From positions 248,001 through 312,000 of the forward strand of contig NZ_BNBR01000006.1 of NCBI RefSeq assembly GCF_014656055.1: 64,000 bases of DNA. The letters run 5' to 3'. Position 1 is the first letter of the stretch, and the number at the start of each line of letters is the position of its first letter. Position numbers and translations under genes: made by a program. The notes under the pieces were generated by a model. The model searched no databases. It had not been told where the DNA came from and saw only the letters and a program-made list of their open reading frames with translations. Positions 1 through 7,883 of this stretch are shown in pieces. The DNA is from Streptomyces griseosporeus. GTDB lineage: Bacteria; Actinomycetota; Actinomycetes; Streptomycetales; Streptomycetaceae.

Positions 1-89
1 TGGAACTCCTCGGCCAGCGACACGACGTCCACCCGGCCGCCGTCACGGGCGAGCCGGAGGATCTCCTGCTGCCGCTCCGGTGCGTACAT
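1..89 (-). CDS. DeoR-type transcriptional regulator, N-terminal fragment
   Basis: Only the first 29 codons lie in the window; the gene continues beyond base 1. Read from an ATG at 89, the peptide starts MYAPERQQEILRLARDGG and continues RVDVVSLAEEF. That is the typical opening of the DeoR winged helix-turn-helix (APERQ.EI...G.V.V..LA..F). DeoR proteins usually repress sugar-catabolic operons in response to a phosphorylated sugar. The effector domain is outside the window, so no ligand can be suggested. Bases 90-341, between this start and the MFS gene stop, hold no gene. Confidence 0.7.
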   Translation of the reverse strand, partial: MYAPERQQEILRLARDGGRVDVVSLAEEF

Positions 90-341
90 GTCCGTTCGCC
101 TCCACCTTGATGTCCGACCACATCCGGATCATGCCCGAACTTGTGGTTTCGCTCGTGAGGCTACGCCCGGTTTTCGGGAAAGTAAACAGGTTCGGGCGCA
201 ATCCGGGCATGATCGGACCCAGAAACAGACAGGAAAGACAGGTGAGACAGGTGAGGCGGACAAACAGAGAGGCCCCGCGCCCCAGGGACGCAGGACCTCT
301 CTCACCTCAGCGCGGAAGACCTCGCCGCCGCGCGGGCGGCC

Positions 342-1847
342 TCAGGGCACCAGCTCCGGCTCCTTGGCCTGGGCCACCGGGGCCTCCGCCCCACCCTCCA
401 CGTGCTGCGCCGGGCGACGCGGCAGGGCGAACATCAGCAGGAAGATGCCGGCCATGAGGGCGGCGACCCAGCCGAGCGCGTGCTGGAAGGCGTTGACGAA
501 GGCGGGCCCGACCTGCTGCGCGGTCAGCCGGTCACCGATCTCGCCGAAGAACACCACGGACACCAGACCCAGGCCGAGCGCGTTGCCCATCTGCTGCACG
601 GTGTTGATGAGCCCGGACGCCGAGCCGGAGTGCTCACGCGGCACCTCCGAGAGCACCGCGTCCGTCAGCGGGGCGACGATCAGGCCCATGCCCACGCCCA
701 TCACGACCAGCGGCAGCGCCATCTGCCAGGAGGCGATGGACAGGCCGTAGCGGTGGGCCTCCCAGATGTAGATCAGCACGCCCGCGGCCATGACCAGCGC
801 GCCGGCCTGGAGCACCCCGCGGCCGAAACGCGGGACCAGCTTCTGCACGGACAGCCCGGCCGCCGTCGAGACGGCGATCGAGAACGGCACCCCGGTCAGC
901 CCGGCGCGCAGCGGCGTCCAGCCGAGCCCGACCTGCATGTACAGCGTCCACACCAGGAAGAACACGCCGAGGGCGACACCGAAGACGGTCTGTACGGCGA
1001 TACCGGCGGCGAAGCTCTTCACGCGGAACAGCGACAGCTCGACGAGCGGGGAGCCGTCCCGCGCGCCCTTGCGCCGCTCGTACACCACCAGCGCCCCGAA
1101 CACCACGAGCGCACCGGCCATCGAGAGGTACCCCCACAGCGGCCAGCCCAGCTCGCGGCCGCGGGTCAGCGGGTACAGCAGCATGAGCAGACCGAGCGTC
1201 ACCAGGGCGACGCCGACGAGGTCCAGCTTCAGCGCGCGCGGCGCCTTGGACTCGGTGATGAAGCGGCTGCCGAGGATCAGACCGGCGATGCCCACGGGCA
1301 GGTTGATCAGGAAGATCGGCCGCCAGGCCAGCCCGAACAGGTCCCACTCCGTCAGCAGGGCGCCCAGCAGCGGCCCGGACACCGCGCCCAGCCCGACGAT
1401 GGCGCCGAAGAGCCCGAAGACCTTGCCGCGCTCGTGCGCCGGGAAGGTGGCGTGCACGATCGACAGCACCTGCGGCACCATCATCGCCGCCATGGCGCCC
1501 TGGAGGATGCGGGCGGCGACCAGCATCTCGGGGTTGGCGGCGAAGCCGCACAGCGCCGAGGCCAGCGTGAAACCGCCGATACCCACGAGGAAGAGCCGCT
1601 TGCGCCCGTGGATGTCACCCAGCCGCCCACCGGTGATGAGACCGGCGGCGAAGGCGAGGGCATAGCCGGCGGTGATCCACTGGATCTGACTGAAGGTCGC
1701 GCCGGCCTCCTCCTGTATGGAGGGGATGGCGATATTGACGATGGTCACGTCGACGAGGTCCATGAAGGCCGCGGTCATCACGATCGCCAGAGCGAACCAG
1801 CGGCGCCGGTCGGCCTGTACGGCGGCTGAGGTCTCGGTTGAGGTCAT
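342..1847 (-). CDS. MFS drug-efflux transporter, DHA2 (EmrB/QacA) type
   Basis: A 501-residue multi-spanning membrane protein of the 14-helix drug:H+ antiporter class. The first helix region carries the DHA2 signature (FMDLVDVTIVNIAIPSIQEE, residues about 29-48), followed by a loop with GGRLGDIHGRKRLFL (about residues 77-91), the MFS motif A. Motif C-like GAVSGPLLGALL lies near residue 155. Length is normal for the family. It is divergent from a WYL-domain regulator at 1910, and the 62-bp gap holds a perfect dyad, so the regulator probably controls this pump. The substrate cannot be read from sequence; cationic drugs or antibiotics are usual for the family. Confidence 0.9.
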   Translation of the reverse strand: MTSTETSAAVQADRRRWFALAIVMTAAFMDLVDVTIVNIAIPSIQEEAGATFSQIQWITAGYALAFAAGLITGGRLGDIHGRKRLFLVGIGGFTLASALCGFAANPEMLVAARILQGAMAAMMVPQVLSIVHATFPAHERGKVFGLFGAIVGLGAVSGPLLGALLTEWDLFGLAWRPIFLINLPVGIAGLILGSRFITESKAPRALKLDLVGVALVTLGLLMLLYPLTRGRELGWPLWGYLSMAGALVVFGALVVYERRKGARDGSPLVELSLFRVKSFAAGIAVQTVFGVALGVFFLVWTLYMQVGLGWTPLRAGLTGVPFSIAVSTAAGLSVQKLVPRFGRGVLQAGALVMAAGVLIYIWEAHRYGLSIASWQMALPLVVMGVGMGLIVAPLTDAVLSEVPREHSGSASGLINTVQQMGNALGLGLVSVVFFGEIGDRLTAQQVGPAFVNAFQHALGWVAALMAGIFLLMFALPRRPAQHVEGGAEAPVAQAKEPELVP

Positions 1848-1865
1848 GCCATGAACCTAGACCCC

Positions 1866-1890
1866 AAGTAGGTCAGAACAGGTCCTACTT
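1866..1890. promoter_or_regulatory. Operator-like dyad in divergent MFS/WYL promoter
   Basis: AAGTAGG at 1866-1872 is matched by its exact reverse complement CCTACTT at 1884-1890 with an 11-nt spacer. The centre-to-centre distance of 18 bp is close to two helical turns. It sits in the 62-bp gap between the two divergent starts, where a binding site for the WYL regulator is expected. Binding is inferred. Confidence 0.6.
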
Positions 1891-1909
1891 CTGCGGCATC
1901 CTGACCTCC

Positions 1910-2875
1910 ATGACAACCGACACCCCGGCACGTCTCCTCCAGTTGCTCTCCCTCCTCCAGACGCCCCGCGAGTGGCCCGGCGGCGAACTGGCCGAGCGGC
2001 TGGGGGTGTCCCGGCGCACGGTACGGCGGGACATCGACCGCCTGCGCGACCTCGGCTATCCCGTGCAGGCCACGATGGGCGCCGACGGCGGCTACCGGCT
2101 CGTCGCCGGCAAGGCGATGCCGCCGCTCGTCCTCGACGACGAGGAGGCGGTCGCCATCGCGGTGGGGCTGCGGGCCGGTGCGGGGCACGCGGTGGAGGGC
2201 GTCGACGAGGCGTCCGTCCGCGCGCTGGCCAAACTCGAACAGGTCCTGCCGTCTCGCCTACGCCACCGGGTGAGCACCCTCCAGGCCGCCACGACCCCCC
2301 TGACCAGCGGGGACGGCCCCAGCATCGCACCCGAGACACTCACCGTGATCGCCTCGGCGGTGGCCGGGCACGAGCGGCTGCGGTTCGCCTACCGGGCGGC
2401 GGACGGGGCCGAGTCGCGGCGCGTGTGCGAGCCGTACCGGCTGGTGTCGACGGGGCGCCGCTGGTACCTCGTCGCCTACGACCTCGACCGGGCCGACTGG
2501 CGGACGTTCCGCGTGGACCGGGTCAGCGAGCCGTTCGCCACGGGTCTGCGGTTCGCTCCGCGGGAGCTGCCGACGGGGAGCGCGGCGGAGTTCCTGCGGC
2601 GCTCGATGCACCGACAGCAGTCGTCATACACCTTCGAGGTGGACTTCACCGCCCCGACGGAGACGGTCGCGGGCCGGCTCCCCCACTGGCTGGGCACCCC
2701 CGAGCCCCTGCCCGACGGCGGCTGCCGGCTGCGCGCCGAGGTGTCCGACCCGGTGGAATGGCTCGCGGTCCGCCTGGCGATGCTGGGCATCGACTTCCAG
2801 GTACGCGAGCCGACCGAGCTGACGAACTGCGTCCGCCAACTGGGGATGCGCCTTACGCGGGCCGCGGCGACCTGA
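1910..2875 (+). CDS. HTH plus WYL-domain transcriptional regulator (YafY/DeoR-like)
   Basis: A 321-residue cytoplasmic regulator. Residues 1-55 form a helix-turn-helix (LLQLLSLLQTPREWPGGELA, then RLGVSRRTVRRDIDRLRDLGY). Residues about 130-215 form the WYL domain, with the recognisable VCEPYRLVSTGRRWYLVAYD and WRTFRVDRVSEP. A C-terminal WCX-like domain runs to the end. WYL domains are ligand- or nucleic-acid-sensing modules. I chose ATG 1910 because the HTH starts immediately after it; an upstream in-frame extension would run through the shared promoter. It probably controls the divergent MFS pump and itself through the dyad at 1866-1890. Confidence 0.9.
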   Translation: MTTDTPARLLQLLSLLQTPREWPGGELAERLGVSRRTVRRDIDRLRDLGYPVQATMGADGGYRLVAGKAMPPLVLDDEEAVAIAVGLRAGAGHAVEGVDEASVRALAKLEQVLPSRLRHRVSTLQAATTPLTSGDGPSIAPETLTVIASAVAGHERLRFAYRAADGAESRRVCEPYRLVSTGRRWYLVAYDLDRADWRTFRVDRVSEPFATGLRFAPRELPTGSAAEFLRRSMHRQQSSYTFEVDFTAPTETVAGRLPHWLGTPEPLPDGGCRLRAEVSDPVEWLAVRLAMLGIDFQVREPTELTNCVRQLGMRLTRAAAT

Positions 2876-2913
2876 CCCTACGACCGGCCCGCTGAACTTC
2901 ACCCTCTTAGGCA

Positions 2914-2931
2914 CCCGGCGCTGCAGCCGGG
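2914..2931 (+). terminator. Hairpin after WYL regulator
   Basis: CCCGGC at 2914-2919 pairs exactly with GCCGGG at 2926-2931 around a 6-nt loop, 39 bases after the stop codon. There is no T tract, as is usual in Streptomyces. A terminator role is inferred. Confidence 0.4.
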
Positions 2932-2939
2932 CGGGGGCG

Positions 2940-3390
2940 GGCCGCGCGACCCGGCGCTACGGGGTGCCGCTGCGCCCACCCGTGCCGCCCCAGCGGCACG
3001 ACTGCCCGCAGCTAGGCCAGAGGGGCGCTTCGGGGGTGCGGCTGCCCGCAGCTAAGCGGACTGGCGGCCGCTGCCGGGTGGGCGCCGGCTCAGCGGCGCG
3101 GCTGCCCGCTACCCCAGCGGGGCGGCCCTGCCGCGGTCACGGCGGCCGGTAGACGCGTACGGCGAGCAGGGGACGTGTCGGGGGGTGTCCGCCCGCAGCG
3201 GGCGCCGCAAAGAAGCGGCACGAATTTGACCGTACCCAGCGGCGCACCGAGGACGGATACCCCCCGGCGCGGCCCCGACCCACCCACCAGCACAACGCGC
3301 TACACCAGCCACCCACCCACAGAAACGGGCCGCCGCAGGCATATAGGGGCGCGGGGAACTGCGCGAGCAACCACCCACCCACCCGCACAC
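2940..3390. repeat. Gene-free stretch with Streptomyces-type intergenic repeats
   Basis: No credible coding region lies here. CTGCCCGCAGCTA occurs at 3002-3014 and 3042-3054, with a degenerate third copy near 3102. CGTGCCGC (2981-2988) pairs perfectly with GCGGCACG (2993-3000). Bases about 3341-3372 hold the element beginning ATATAGGGGCGCGGGGAACT, which from memory recurs between genes in many Streptomyces genomes. The stretch separates two convergent genes, so transcription termination is one plausible role. Confidence 0.55.
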
Positions 3391-3393
3391 GGC

Positions 3394-4038
3394 CTACTCC
3401 AGACCCCCCGACAAGAACCCCCGCACCGCCTCAAGGTTCCGCACCGCCGCCTCCACCGGCCCGTCACCCACCCCCTCCCCCACCGCCCACTCCTCCACAG
3501 CAACCCGCACCGCCGCCCCCACCACAGCCGCCGCAAACCGAACCCCGGGCCCGGGGGCAACGTTGTCGAGCCGCTCCGCCAACACCTCCGCCAGCTCCCC
3601 CTCCGCCACAAGGCACGTCTCGGCCCACACCCGATGCAACGCAGGACTCGCCTCCGCCAGCCGCACCAGCGTCCGCACCCACTCCCACGACGCCGCCGAC
3701 ACCCCACCCCCCGGCGTGAGTGTGTGCCGCACCGCATGCTCCAGCGCCTCCGGCAGCCCCAGCTCCTCCGGCGCCGACCGCACCGCCTCCGTCCAGCGTC
3801 GCGCCCCCACGGCGTAGAGGGGCGCGACAGCCTCCTCCTTCGCGGCGAAGTAGCGGTAGAACGTCCGCGGCGCGACCCCCGCCGCCTGGGCGATGTCCTC
3901 GGCCCGCGTACCCCGCAGGCCGTGCGTGACGAACAGCCGCGCCGCGGCGCGGGCGATCTCCATCCGGGTCGCCTCCTTGCGCCGCTCGGTCAGCGAACCG
4001 GGGGACGGAGACGTACTGCGCGCTGGGGTGGTGCTCAC
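3394..4038 (-). CDS. TetR-family transcriptional regulator
   Basis: A 214-residue repressor. The N-terminal DNA-binding domain covers about residues 20-75: ARLFVTHGLRGTRAEDIAQA followed by AGVAPRTFYRYFAAKEEAV, a canonical TetR helix-turn-helix with the YRYFxxKE end. The rest is a helical ligand-binding domain I cannot assign further. I chose GTG 4038 because the upstream open frame runs through low-complexity repeats (CAACCGG and CACCCGG units) and because a dyad sits just outside this start. No obvious target gene adjoins it on the divergent side; the next upstream gene, hrdD, is on the same strand and ends at 4430. The target may therefore be itself or a distant gene. Confidence 0.85.
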   Translation of the reverse strand: MSTTPARSTSPSPGSLTERRKEATRMEIARAAARLFVTHGLRGTRAEDIAQAAGVAPRTFYRYFAAKEEAVAPLYAVGARRWTEAVRSAPEELGLPEALEHAVRHTLTPGGGVSAASWEWVRTLVRLAEASPALHRVWAETCLVAEGELAEVLAERLDNVAPGPGVRFAAAVVGAAVRVAVEEWAVGEGVGDGPVEAAVRNLEAVRGFLSGGLE

Positions 4039-4042
4039 GTCC

Positions 4043-4073
4043 GGCAGGTTATGCCGGTGTGGCACAATCTGCC
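4043..4073. promoter_or_regulatory. Candidate TetR operator upstream of its own gene
   Basis: GGCAGGTTATGCC (4043-4055) faces GGCACAATCTGCC (4061-4073). Eleven of 13 positions are symmetric around a 5-nt centre. It begins 4 bp upstream of the TetR start, the usual place for an autoregulatory operator. The site is seen in sequence; binding is inferred. Confidence 0.55.
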
Positions 4074-4076
4074 ATT

Positions 4077-4115
4077 CGTGGGCCACCCCGTGGTTCAGGT
4101 ACGGGGTGGCCCACG
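4077..4115 (-). terminator. 15-bp perfect hairpin between hrdD and the TetR gene
   Basis: CGTGGGCCACCCCGT (4077-4091) is exactly complementary to ACGGGGTGGCCCACG (4101-4115) with a 9-nt loop. It lies downstream of the hrdD stop in the direction of hrdD transcription and just before the TetR promoter, so the simplest reading is an hrdD terminator. There is no U tract. Confidence 0.6.
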
Positions 4116-4123
4116 GCAGACAG

Positions 4124-4210
4124 CAACCGGCAACCGGCAACCGGCAACCGGCAGAGAACAACCGGATCCACGCACCCGGCACCCCGGCACCCGGCACCCG
4201 GCACCCGCAA
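4124..4210. repeat. Short tandem repeats CAACCGG and CACCCGG
   Basis: Four head-to-tail copies of CAACCGG occupy 4124-4151. A related run of CACCCGG/CACCCCGG units occupies about 4173-4210. The stretch to the hrdD stop (4430) has no other gene. Such heptamer runs can change copy number by slippage. No function is evident. Confidence 0.7.
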
Positions 4211-4429
4211 CCCGCCAAAAGAAGGAGCCGGGCCCCGGCACCGGGGGGAGGTGCCGAAGCCCGGCTCGGGGAAAGTCCCGGCACCGGGGGGAGTGCGTCG
4301 GGACTTGGCTGTGGTCCGGGCGGGAAAGGGCGCCCGGTCGATCAGACTCTACGACCGAACTCCCGTTCCCAGAAGTCTTGTTCCCCCGGCGTGCCCCATC
4401 AAAGCGACGCGACGACGCCACGTTTCGGA

Positions 4430-5428
4430 CTACGCGGCCGCGTCGAACCCGGTGTCCCGCGCCAGCTTCTTCAGTTCGAGCAGCGCATGCTTCTCGATCT
4501 GCCGGATCCGCTCACGCGTGAGCCCGTGCTCCTTGCCGACCTCGGTCAGCGTCCGCTCGCGCCCGTCGTCGATGCCGTACCGCATCTTGATGATGGACGC
4601 CGTGCGCTGGTCGAGACGGCCGATGAGGTCGTCCAGCTCCTCGCTGCGCAGCAGGGTCAGGACCGACTGCTCGGGGGAGACCGCGGACGTGTCCTCCAGC
4701 AGGTCGCCGAACTGCGTCTCGCCCTCGTCGTCGACCGACATGTTCAGCGAGACCGGGTCGCGCGCCCAGTCGAGCACGTCGGTGACGCGCTCCGGCGTGG
4801 AGCCCAGCTCCGCGGCGATCTCGGCCGGCTCCGGGTCGCGGCCGTTCTCCCGGTTGAACTCGCGCTGGACGCGGCGGATGCGGCCCAGCTCCTCCACCAG
4901 GTGGACGGGCAGCCGGATGGTGCGGGACTGATCGGCGATCGAGCGGGTGATGGCCTGCCGGATCCACCACGTGGCGTACGTGGAGAACTTGAAGCCCTTG
5001 CGGTAGTCGAACTTCTCGACCGCGCGGACCAGGCCGGCGTTGCCCTCCTGGATCAGGTCCAGCAGCGGCAGGCCGCTGCGGGGGTAGCGGCGGGCGACCG
5101 CGACGACCAGGCGCAGGTTGGAGCGGATGAAGACGTCCTTGGCCCGCTCGCCCTCGGCGACCAGGGCCTCCAGCTCCTCACGGGTGGCGTCCGCCTTCGA
5201 CTCCTCGTACCCGTCGAGGACCTGCCGCGCGAACACACCCGCCTCGATCATCTGGGACAGCTCGACCTCCTTGGCGGCGTCGAGCAGCGGTGTCCGCGCG
5301 ATCTCGTCGAGGTACATGCCGACCAGATCGCGGTCGGCGATGTCGCCGCCGTGGGCGCGAACACTGCTTGCCGCGTCGGCCGTCTCGCCGGTGGCGGACT
5401 GACGACGGGCGACGGCACGGGTGGCCAT
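4430..5428 (-). CDS. hrdD: RNA polymerase sigma factor HrdD (group 2, RpoD-like)
   Basis: A 332-residue primary-like sigma factor. Region 1.2 starts near residue 28 (DRDLVGMYLDEIARTPLLDA). Region 2 follows with NLRLVVAVARRYPRSGLPLL, then DLIQEGNAGLVRAVEKFDY and FSTYATWWIRQAITRSIADQ. Region 3 carries LPVHLVEELGRIRRVQREFN. Region 4 ends with TLTEVGKEHGLTRERIRQIE. It lacks the long acidic N-terminus of HrdB. Length and sequence match my memory of HrdD from S. coelicolor (332 aa). The start is ATG 5428, preceded by AAGGAG; an in-frame ATG 39 bp upstream lacks a good ribosome site. A SigR-type promoter lies upstream. HrdD is dispensable in S. coelicolor and is tied to stress signalling. Confidence 0.95.
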   Translation of the reverse strand: MATRAVARRQSATGETADAASSVRAHGGDIADRDLVGMYLDEIARTPLLDAAKEVELSQMIEAGVFARQVLDGYEESKADATREELEALVAEGERAKDVFIRSNLRLVVAVARRYPRSGLPLLDLIQEGNAGLVRAVEKFDYRKGFKFSTYATWWIRQAITRSIADQSRTIRLPVHLVEELGRIRRVQREFNRENGRDPEPAEIAAELGSTPERVTDVLDWARDPVSLNMSVDDEGETQFGDLLEDTSAVSPEQSVLTLLRSEELDDLIGRLDQRTASIIKMRYGIDDGRERTLTEVGKEHGLTRERIRQIEKHALLELKKLARDTGFDAAA

Positions 5429-5557
5429 GCGTGCTCCTTTGCGATGGTGGCTCAGCGGGTGGTCCAACGGACGCCGCGCACTTTCCCGAGCTCCCCCTTG
5501 AGCTCGGCCTCAAGCCCTGTCAGGACTCTCCTCGGGTGCCCTGCATCCGATGGAAAC

Positions 5558-5584
5558 AACGACTGGAATCCGGACAGAATTCCC
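5558..5584 (-). promoter_or_regulatory. SigR-type promoter of hrdD
   Basis: On the minus strand GGGAAT (5584-5579) is followed by exactly 18 nt and then GTT (5560-5558). This matches the thiol-oxidative-stress SigR consensus GGGAAT-N18-GTT perfectly. hrdD is a known SigR target in S. coelicolor, which supports the reading. The leader to ATG 5428 would be about 120 nt. Confidence 0.85.
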
Positions 5585-5644
5585 AACCCGCCCCCCGATT
5601 TTTCTGATCATGCAGTACCCTGTCCGGCCACACGAGGAGGCGTG

Positions 5645-6184
5645 ATGCCCAGGGATTCCGCAGAGGTGCAGGTCAGGCCGGGGGTCGAGAGTGACCTGGA
5701 GGCCCTCACGGACATCTACAACCACTACGTACGTGAGACGGCCATCACATTCGACACCGCCGCCTTCTCCCCGGAAGAGCGCCGCCCTTGGCTGCTCTCC
5801 CACCCGGAAGACGGCCCGTACCGCCTGATGGTTGCCACGCAGGCGGCTCCCACAGGGAACTCACAGGAGTCACAGGAGATCCTCGGGTACGCCACGTCCA
5901 GCCCGTTCCGCGCCAAGCCCGCGTACGCGACCTCGGTGGAGGTCTCCGTCTACCTCCGCCCGGACGCCGGCCGCCGCGGCATCGGCACGCTGCTGTACAA
6001 GGCCCTCTTCGAGGCCCTGGCCGGGGAGGACGTGCACCGCGCCTACGCGGGCATCGCCCAGCCGAACGAGGCCAGCGCCCGCCTGCACGAGCGCTTCGGC
6101 TTCCGCTACGTAGGCACGTACCGCGAGGTGGGCCGCAAGTTCGACCGGTACTGGGACGTGTCCTGGTACGAGAAGGACCTCTAG
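5645..6184 (+). CDS. GNAT acetyltransferase, phosphinothricin acetyltransferase-like
   Basis: A 179-residue acetyl-CoA-dependent N-acetyltransferase. It starts with an Arg-rich GNAT strand (VQVRPGVESDLEALTDIYNH) and then YVRETAITFDT, the opening typical of the Bar/Pat family. The acetyl-CoA loop is RPDAGRRGIGTLLYKALFEA near residues 100-120. The end has GFRYVGTYREVGRKFDRYWD, also Pat-like. The start is ATG 5645 after GAGGAGG; GTG 5642 is too close to that ribosome site. It is divergent from hrdD, as in S. coelicolor from memory. The likely substrate is phosphinothricin/demethylphosphinothricin or a related amino acid; sequence alone cannot fix this. Confidence 0.85.
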   Translation: MPRDSAEVQVRPGVESDLEALTDIYNHYVRETAITFDTAAFSPEERRPWLLSHPEDGPYRLMVATQAAPTGNSQESQEILGYATSSPFRAKPAYATSVEVSVYLRPDAGRRGIGTLLYKALFEALAGEDVHRAYAGIAQPNEASARLHERFGFRYVGTYREVGRKFDRYWDVSWYEKDL

Positions 6185-6273
6185 GCGCTCAACCGCACCC
6201 TGACACCGCACCCGGCACCGCACCCGACACCGAACTCGGCACCCGCCCCCGCCCCCACCCCCGCGGGCCCGCC

Positions 6274-7086
6274 TCAGCCGAACTGCACCGACCGCTTGGC
6301 CAGCCCCATCCAGAACCCGTCGATCACGGACCGCACGGACTTCCGCTCCCCCAGCTCGCCGGCCGCGTCCGCCGCGCCCATCGTCACGAAGAGCGGTGCG
6401 AAGTGCTCGGTACGGGGATGGGCGAGCCGCCCCGCCGGCGACTTGTGGGTGAAGTCGAGCAGCGCGTCGACGTCGGCGCCCTCCAGCGCCCGCCGCCCCC
6501 AGTCGTCGAACTCGGCGGACCAGCCCGGCACCCCGCCCGCGTGCCGCAGTGCGGCGAGGTTGTGGGTGAAGAAGCCGGAGCCGACGATCAGCACGCCCTC
6601 GTCGCGCAGGGGCGCGAGGCGGCGGCCGATCTCCATGAGCCGGACGGGGTCGAGGGTGGGCATGGAGACCTGGAGGACGGGGATGTCGGCCTCGGGGAAC
6701 ATCTCGACCAGCGGTACGTACGCCCCGTGGTCGAGCCCGCGGTCCGGGATGTCCTGGACGGGTGTGCCGGGGGCGCGCAGCAGCTTGCGCACGGACTCGG
6801 CGAGCGCGGGGGCGCCGGGGGCGGGGTAGCGGACCCGGTAGTAGTGCTCGGGGAAGCCCCAGAAGTCGTAGACCAGCGGCACGGTCACCACCGCGCCGAG
6901 CGCGAGCGGGGCCTCCTCCCAGTGGGCGGAGACCATGAGGACGGCCTTGGGGCGGGGCAGCCGGGCTGCCCAGGCGGCGAGCTGGCCGGGCCAGACGGGG
7001 TCGTCCGCGAGGGGCGGCGCGCCGTGGCTGAGATAGAGCGCGGGCATGCGCTCCGGCACCGTGCGGTGGTCCTCGGTGACGGTCAT
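6274..7086 (-). CDS. DODA-type extradiol ring-cleavage dioxygenase (LigB fold)
   Basis: A 270-residue class III extradiol dioxygenase of the 4,5-DOPA dioxygenase/YgiD group. Expected metal-site elements are visible: the early ALYLSHGAPPL (about residues 16-26), VSAHWEE (about 52-58), DHGAYVPLVEMFPEAD (about 119-134) and GSGFFTHNL near residue 172. These supply the Fe or Zn ligands of the fold. The start is ATG 7086, preceded by GGAGGGAG. It is divergent from a MarR regulator at 7237, a common arrangement for aromatic-ring catabolism or detoxification. The natural catechol substrate is unknown. Confidence 0.9.
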   Translation of the reverse strand: MTVTEDHRTVPERMPALYLSHGAPPLADDPVWPGQLAAWAARLPRPKAVLMVSAHWEEAPLALGAVVTVPLVYDFWGFPEHYYRVRYPAPGAPALAESVRKLLRAPGTPVQDIPDRGLDHGAYVPLVEMFPEADIPVLQVSMPTLDPVRLMEIGRRLAPLRDEGVLIVGSGFFTHNLAALRHAGGVPGWSAEFDDWGRRALEGADVDALLDFTHKSPAGRLAHPRTEHFAPLFVTMGAADAAGELGERKSVRSVIDGFWMGLAKRSVQFG

Positions 7087-7139
7087 GACGGCGACTCCCT
7101 CCGGACTGCTCGGACTGCCTCGGACTGCTTCGGACCGCT

Positions 7140-7213
7140 TGGAATCCAAGACTGCTTGAAATCTAAAACAACTACAGCCCTCACCCTACGCCCCGTTTGT
7201 TTAAAGTTCAAGA
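7140..7213. promoter_or_regulatory. Dyads in the divergent dioxygenase/MarR promoter
   Basis: The AT-richest part of this gap holds the palindrome TTGGAATCCAA (about 7139-7149). It also holds two inverted, related sites: CTTGAAATCTAAAAC near 7155-7169 and GTTTAAAGTTCAAG near 7199-7212. MarR dimers usually bind dyads of this size, so joint control of both genes is likely. Confidence 0.5.
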
Positions 7214-7236
7214 ATGCTTCTCGTAGAGTGGAGTGC

Positions 7237-7737
7237 ATGAACACGGCACCCGACCAACCGCGCTGGCTGACCGACGAGGAGCAGCGCGTCTGGCGCGCCT
7301 ACCTGCACGCCACCACCCTCATGGAGGACCACCTCGACCGCCAGCTCCAGCGGGACGCCGGCATGCCGCACATCTACTACGGCCTGCTCGTCGGGCTCGC
7401 CGAGGCACCGCGCCGCCGGCTGCGGATGACCGAGCTGGCCATGCAGGCGAAGATCACCCGGTCCCGGCTCTCCCACGCGATCGCCCGCCTGGAGAAGAAC
7501 GGCTGGGTGCGCCGCGAGGACTGCCCGTCCGACAAGCGGGGCCAGTTCGCGGTGCTGACCGACGAGGGCTACGAGGTGCTGCGCCGCACCGCGCCCGGCC
7601 ATGTGAGCGCCGTACGGCAGGCGATGTTCGACCGGCTCAGCTCCGAACAGCAGAAGGCCCTCGGCGAGATCATGCAGATCGTCGCCGAGGGCCTGCAGCC
7701 CGACGAAGCGGGTGCGGACCTGCCCTGGCTCCGCTGA
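7237..7737 (+). CDS. MarR-family transcriptional regulator
   Basis: A 166-residue winged-helix repressor. The DNA-binding core is MTELAMQAKITRSRLSHAIA, then RLEKNGWVRREDCPSDKRGQ (about residues 65-110), with the MarR wing DxRGQ and the following VLTDEGYEVL. Flanking helices form the dimer domain. The start is ATG 7237; the open frame upstream is the antisense of the dioxygenase. It is divergent from that gene and very likely its repressor. The stop codon lies inside a strong hairpin at 7727-7757. Confidence 0.92.
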   Translation: MNTAPDQPRWLTDEEQRVWRAYLHATTLMEDHLDRQLQRDAGMPHIYYGLLVGLAEAPRRRLRMTELAMQAKITRSRLSHAIARLEKNGWVRREDCPSDKRGQFAVLTDEGYEVLRRTAPGHVSAVRQAMFDRLSSEQQKALGEIMQIVAEGLQPDEAGADLPWLR

Positions 7738-7757
7738 GCCGCTCACTCAGCGGAGCC
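7727..7757 (+). terminator. Strong hairpin overlapping the MarR stop
   Basis: GGCTCCGCTGAG (7727-7738) pairs perfectly with CTCAGCGGAGCC (7746-7757) around a 7-nt loop. With one G-T wobble the stem extends to about 17 bp (7722-7762). It sits between convergent genes and may stop transcription from both sides. Confidence 0.75.
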
Positions 7758-7883
7758 GGGGCAGGCCCCGGGACCGCGCCTGCGATCCCGGGACCGTGCG
7801 TACGAGGCGTCCCCTTCCCCGTACGCACGGACGAACCGAAGGGGTACGGCCGGACAGCCTCCGAGGTGCCCGGAGGGGCGCCG

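Noticed and set aside
402-1829. Long plus-strand frame opposite the first MFS gene
   Set aside because: It is a GC-bias shadow: composition is His/Gln/Arg-rich, it has no domain, and the opposite strand encodes a clear DHA2 transporter.
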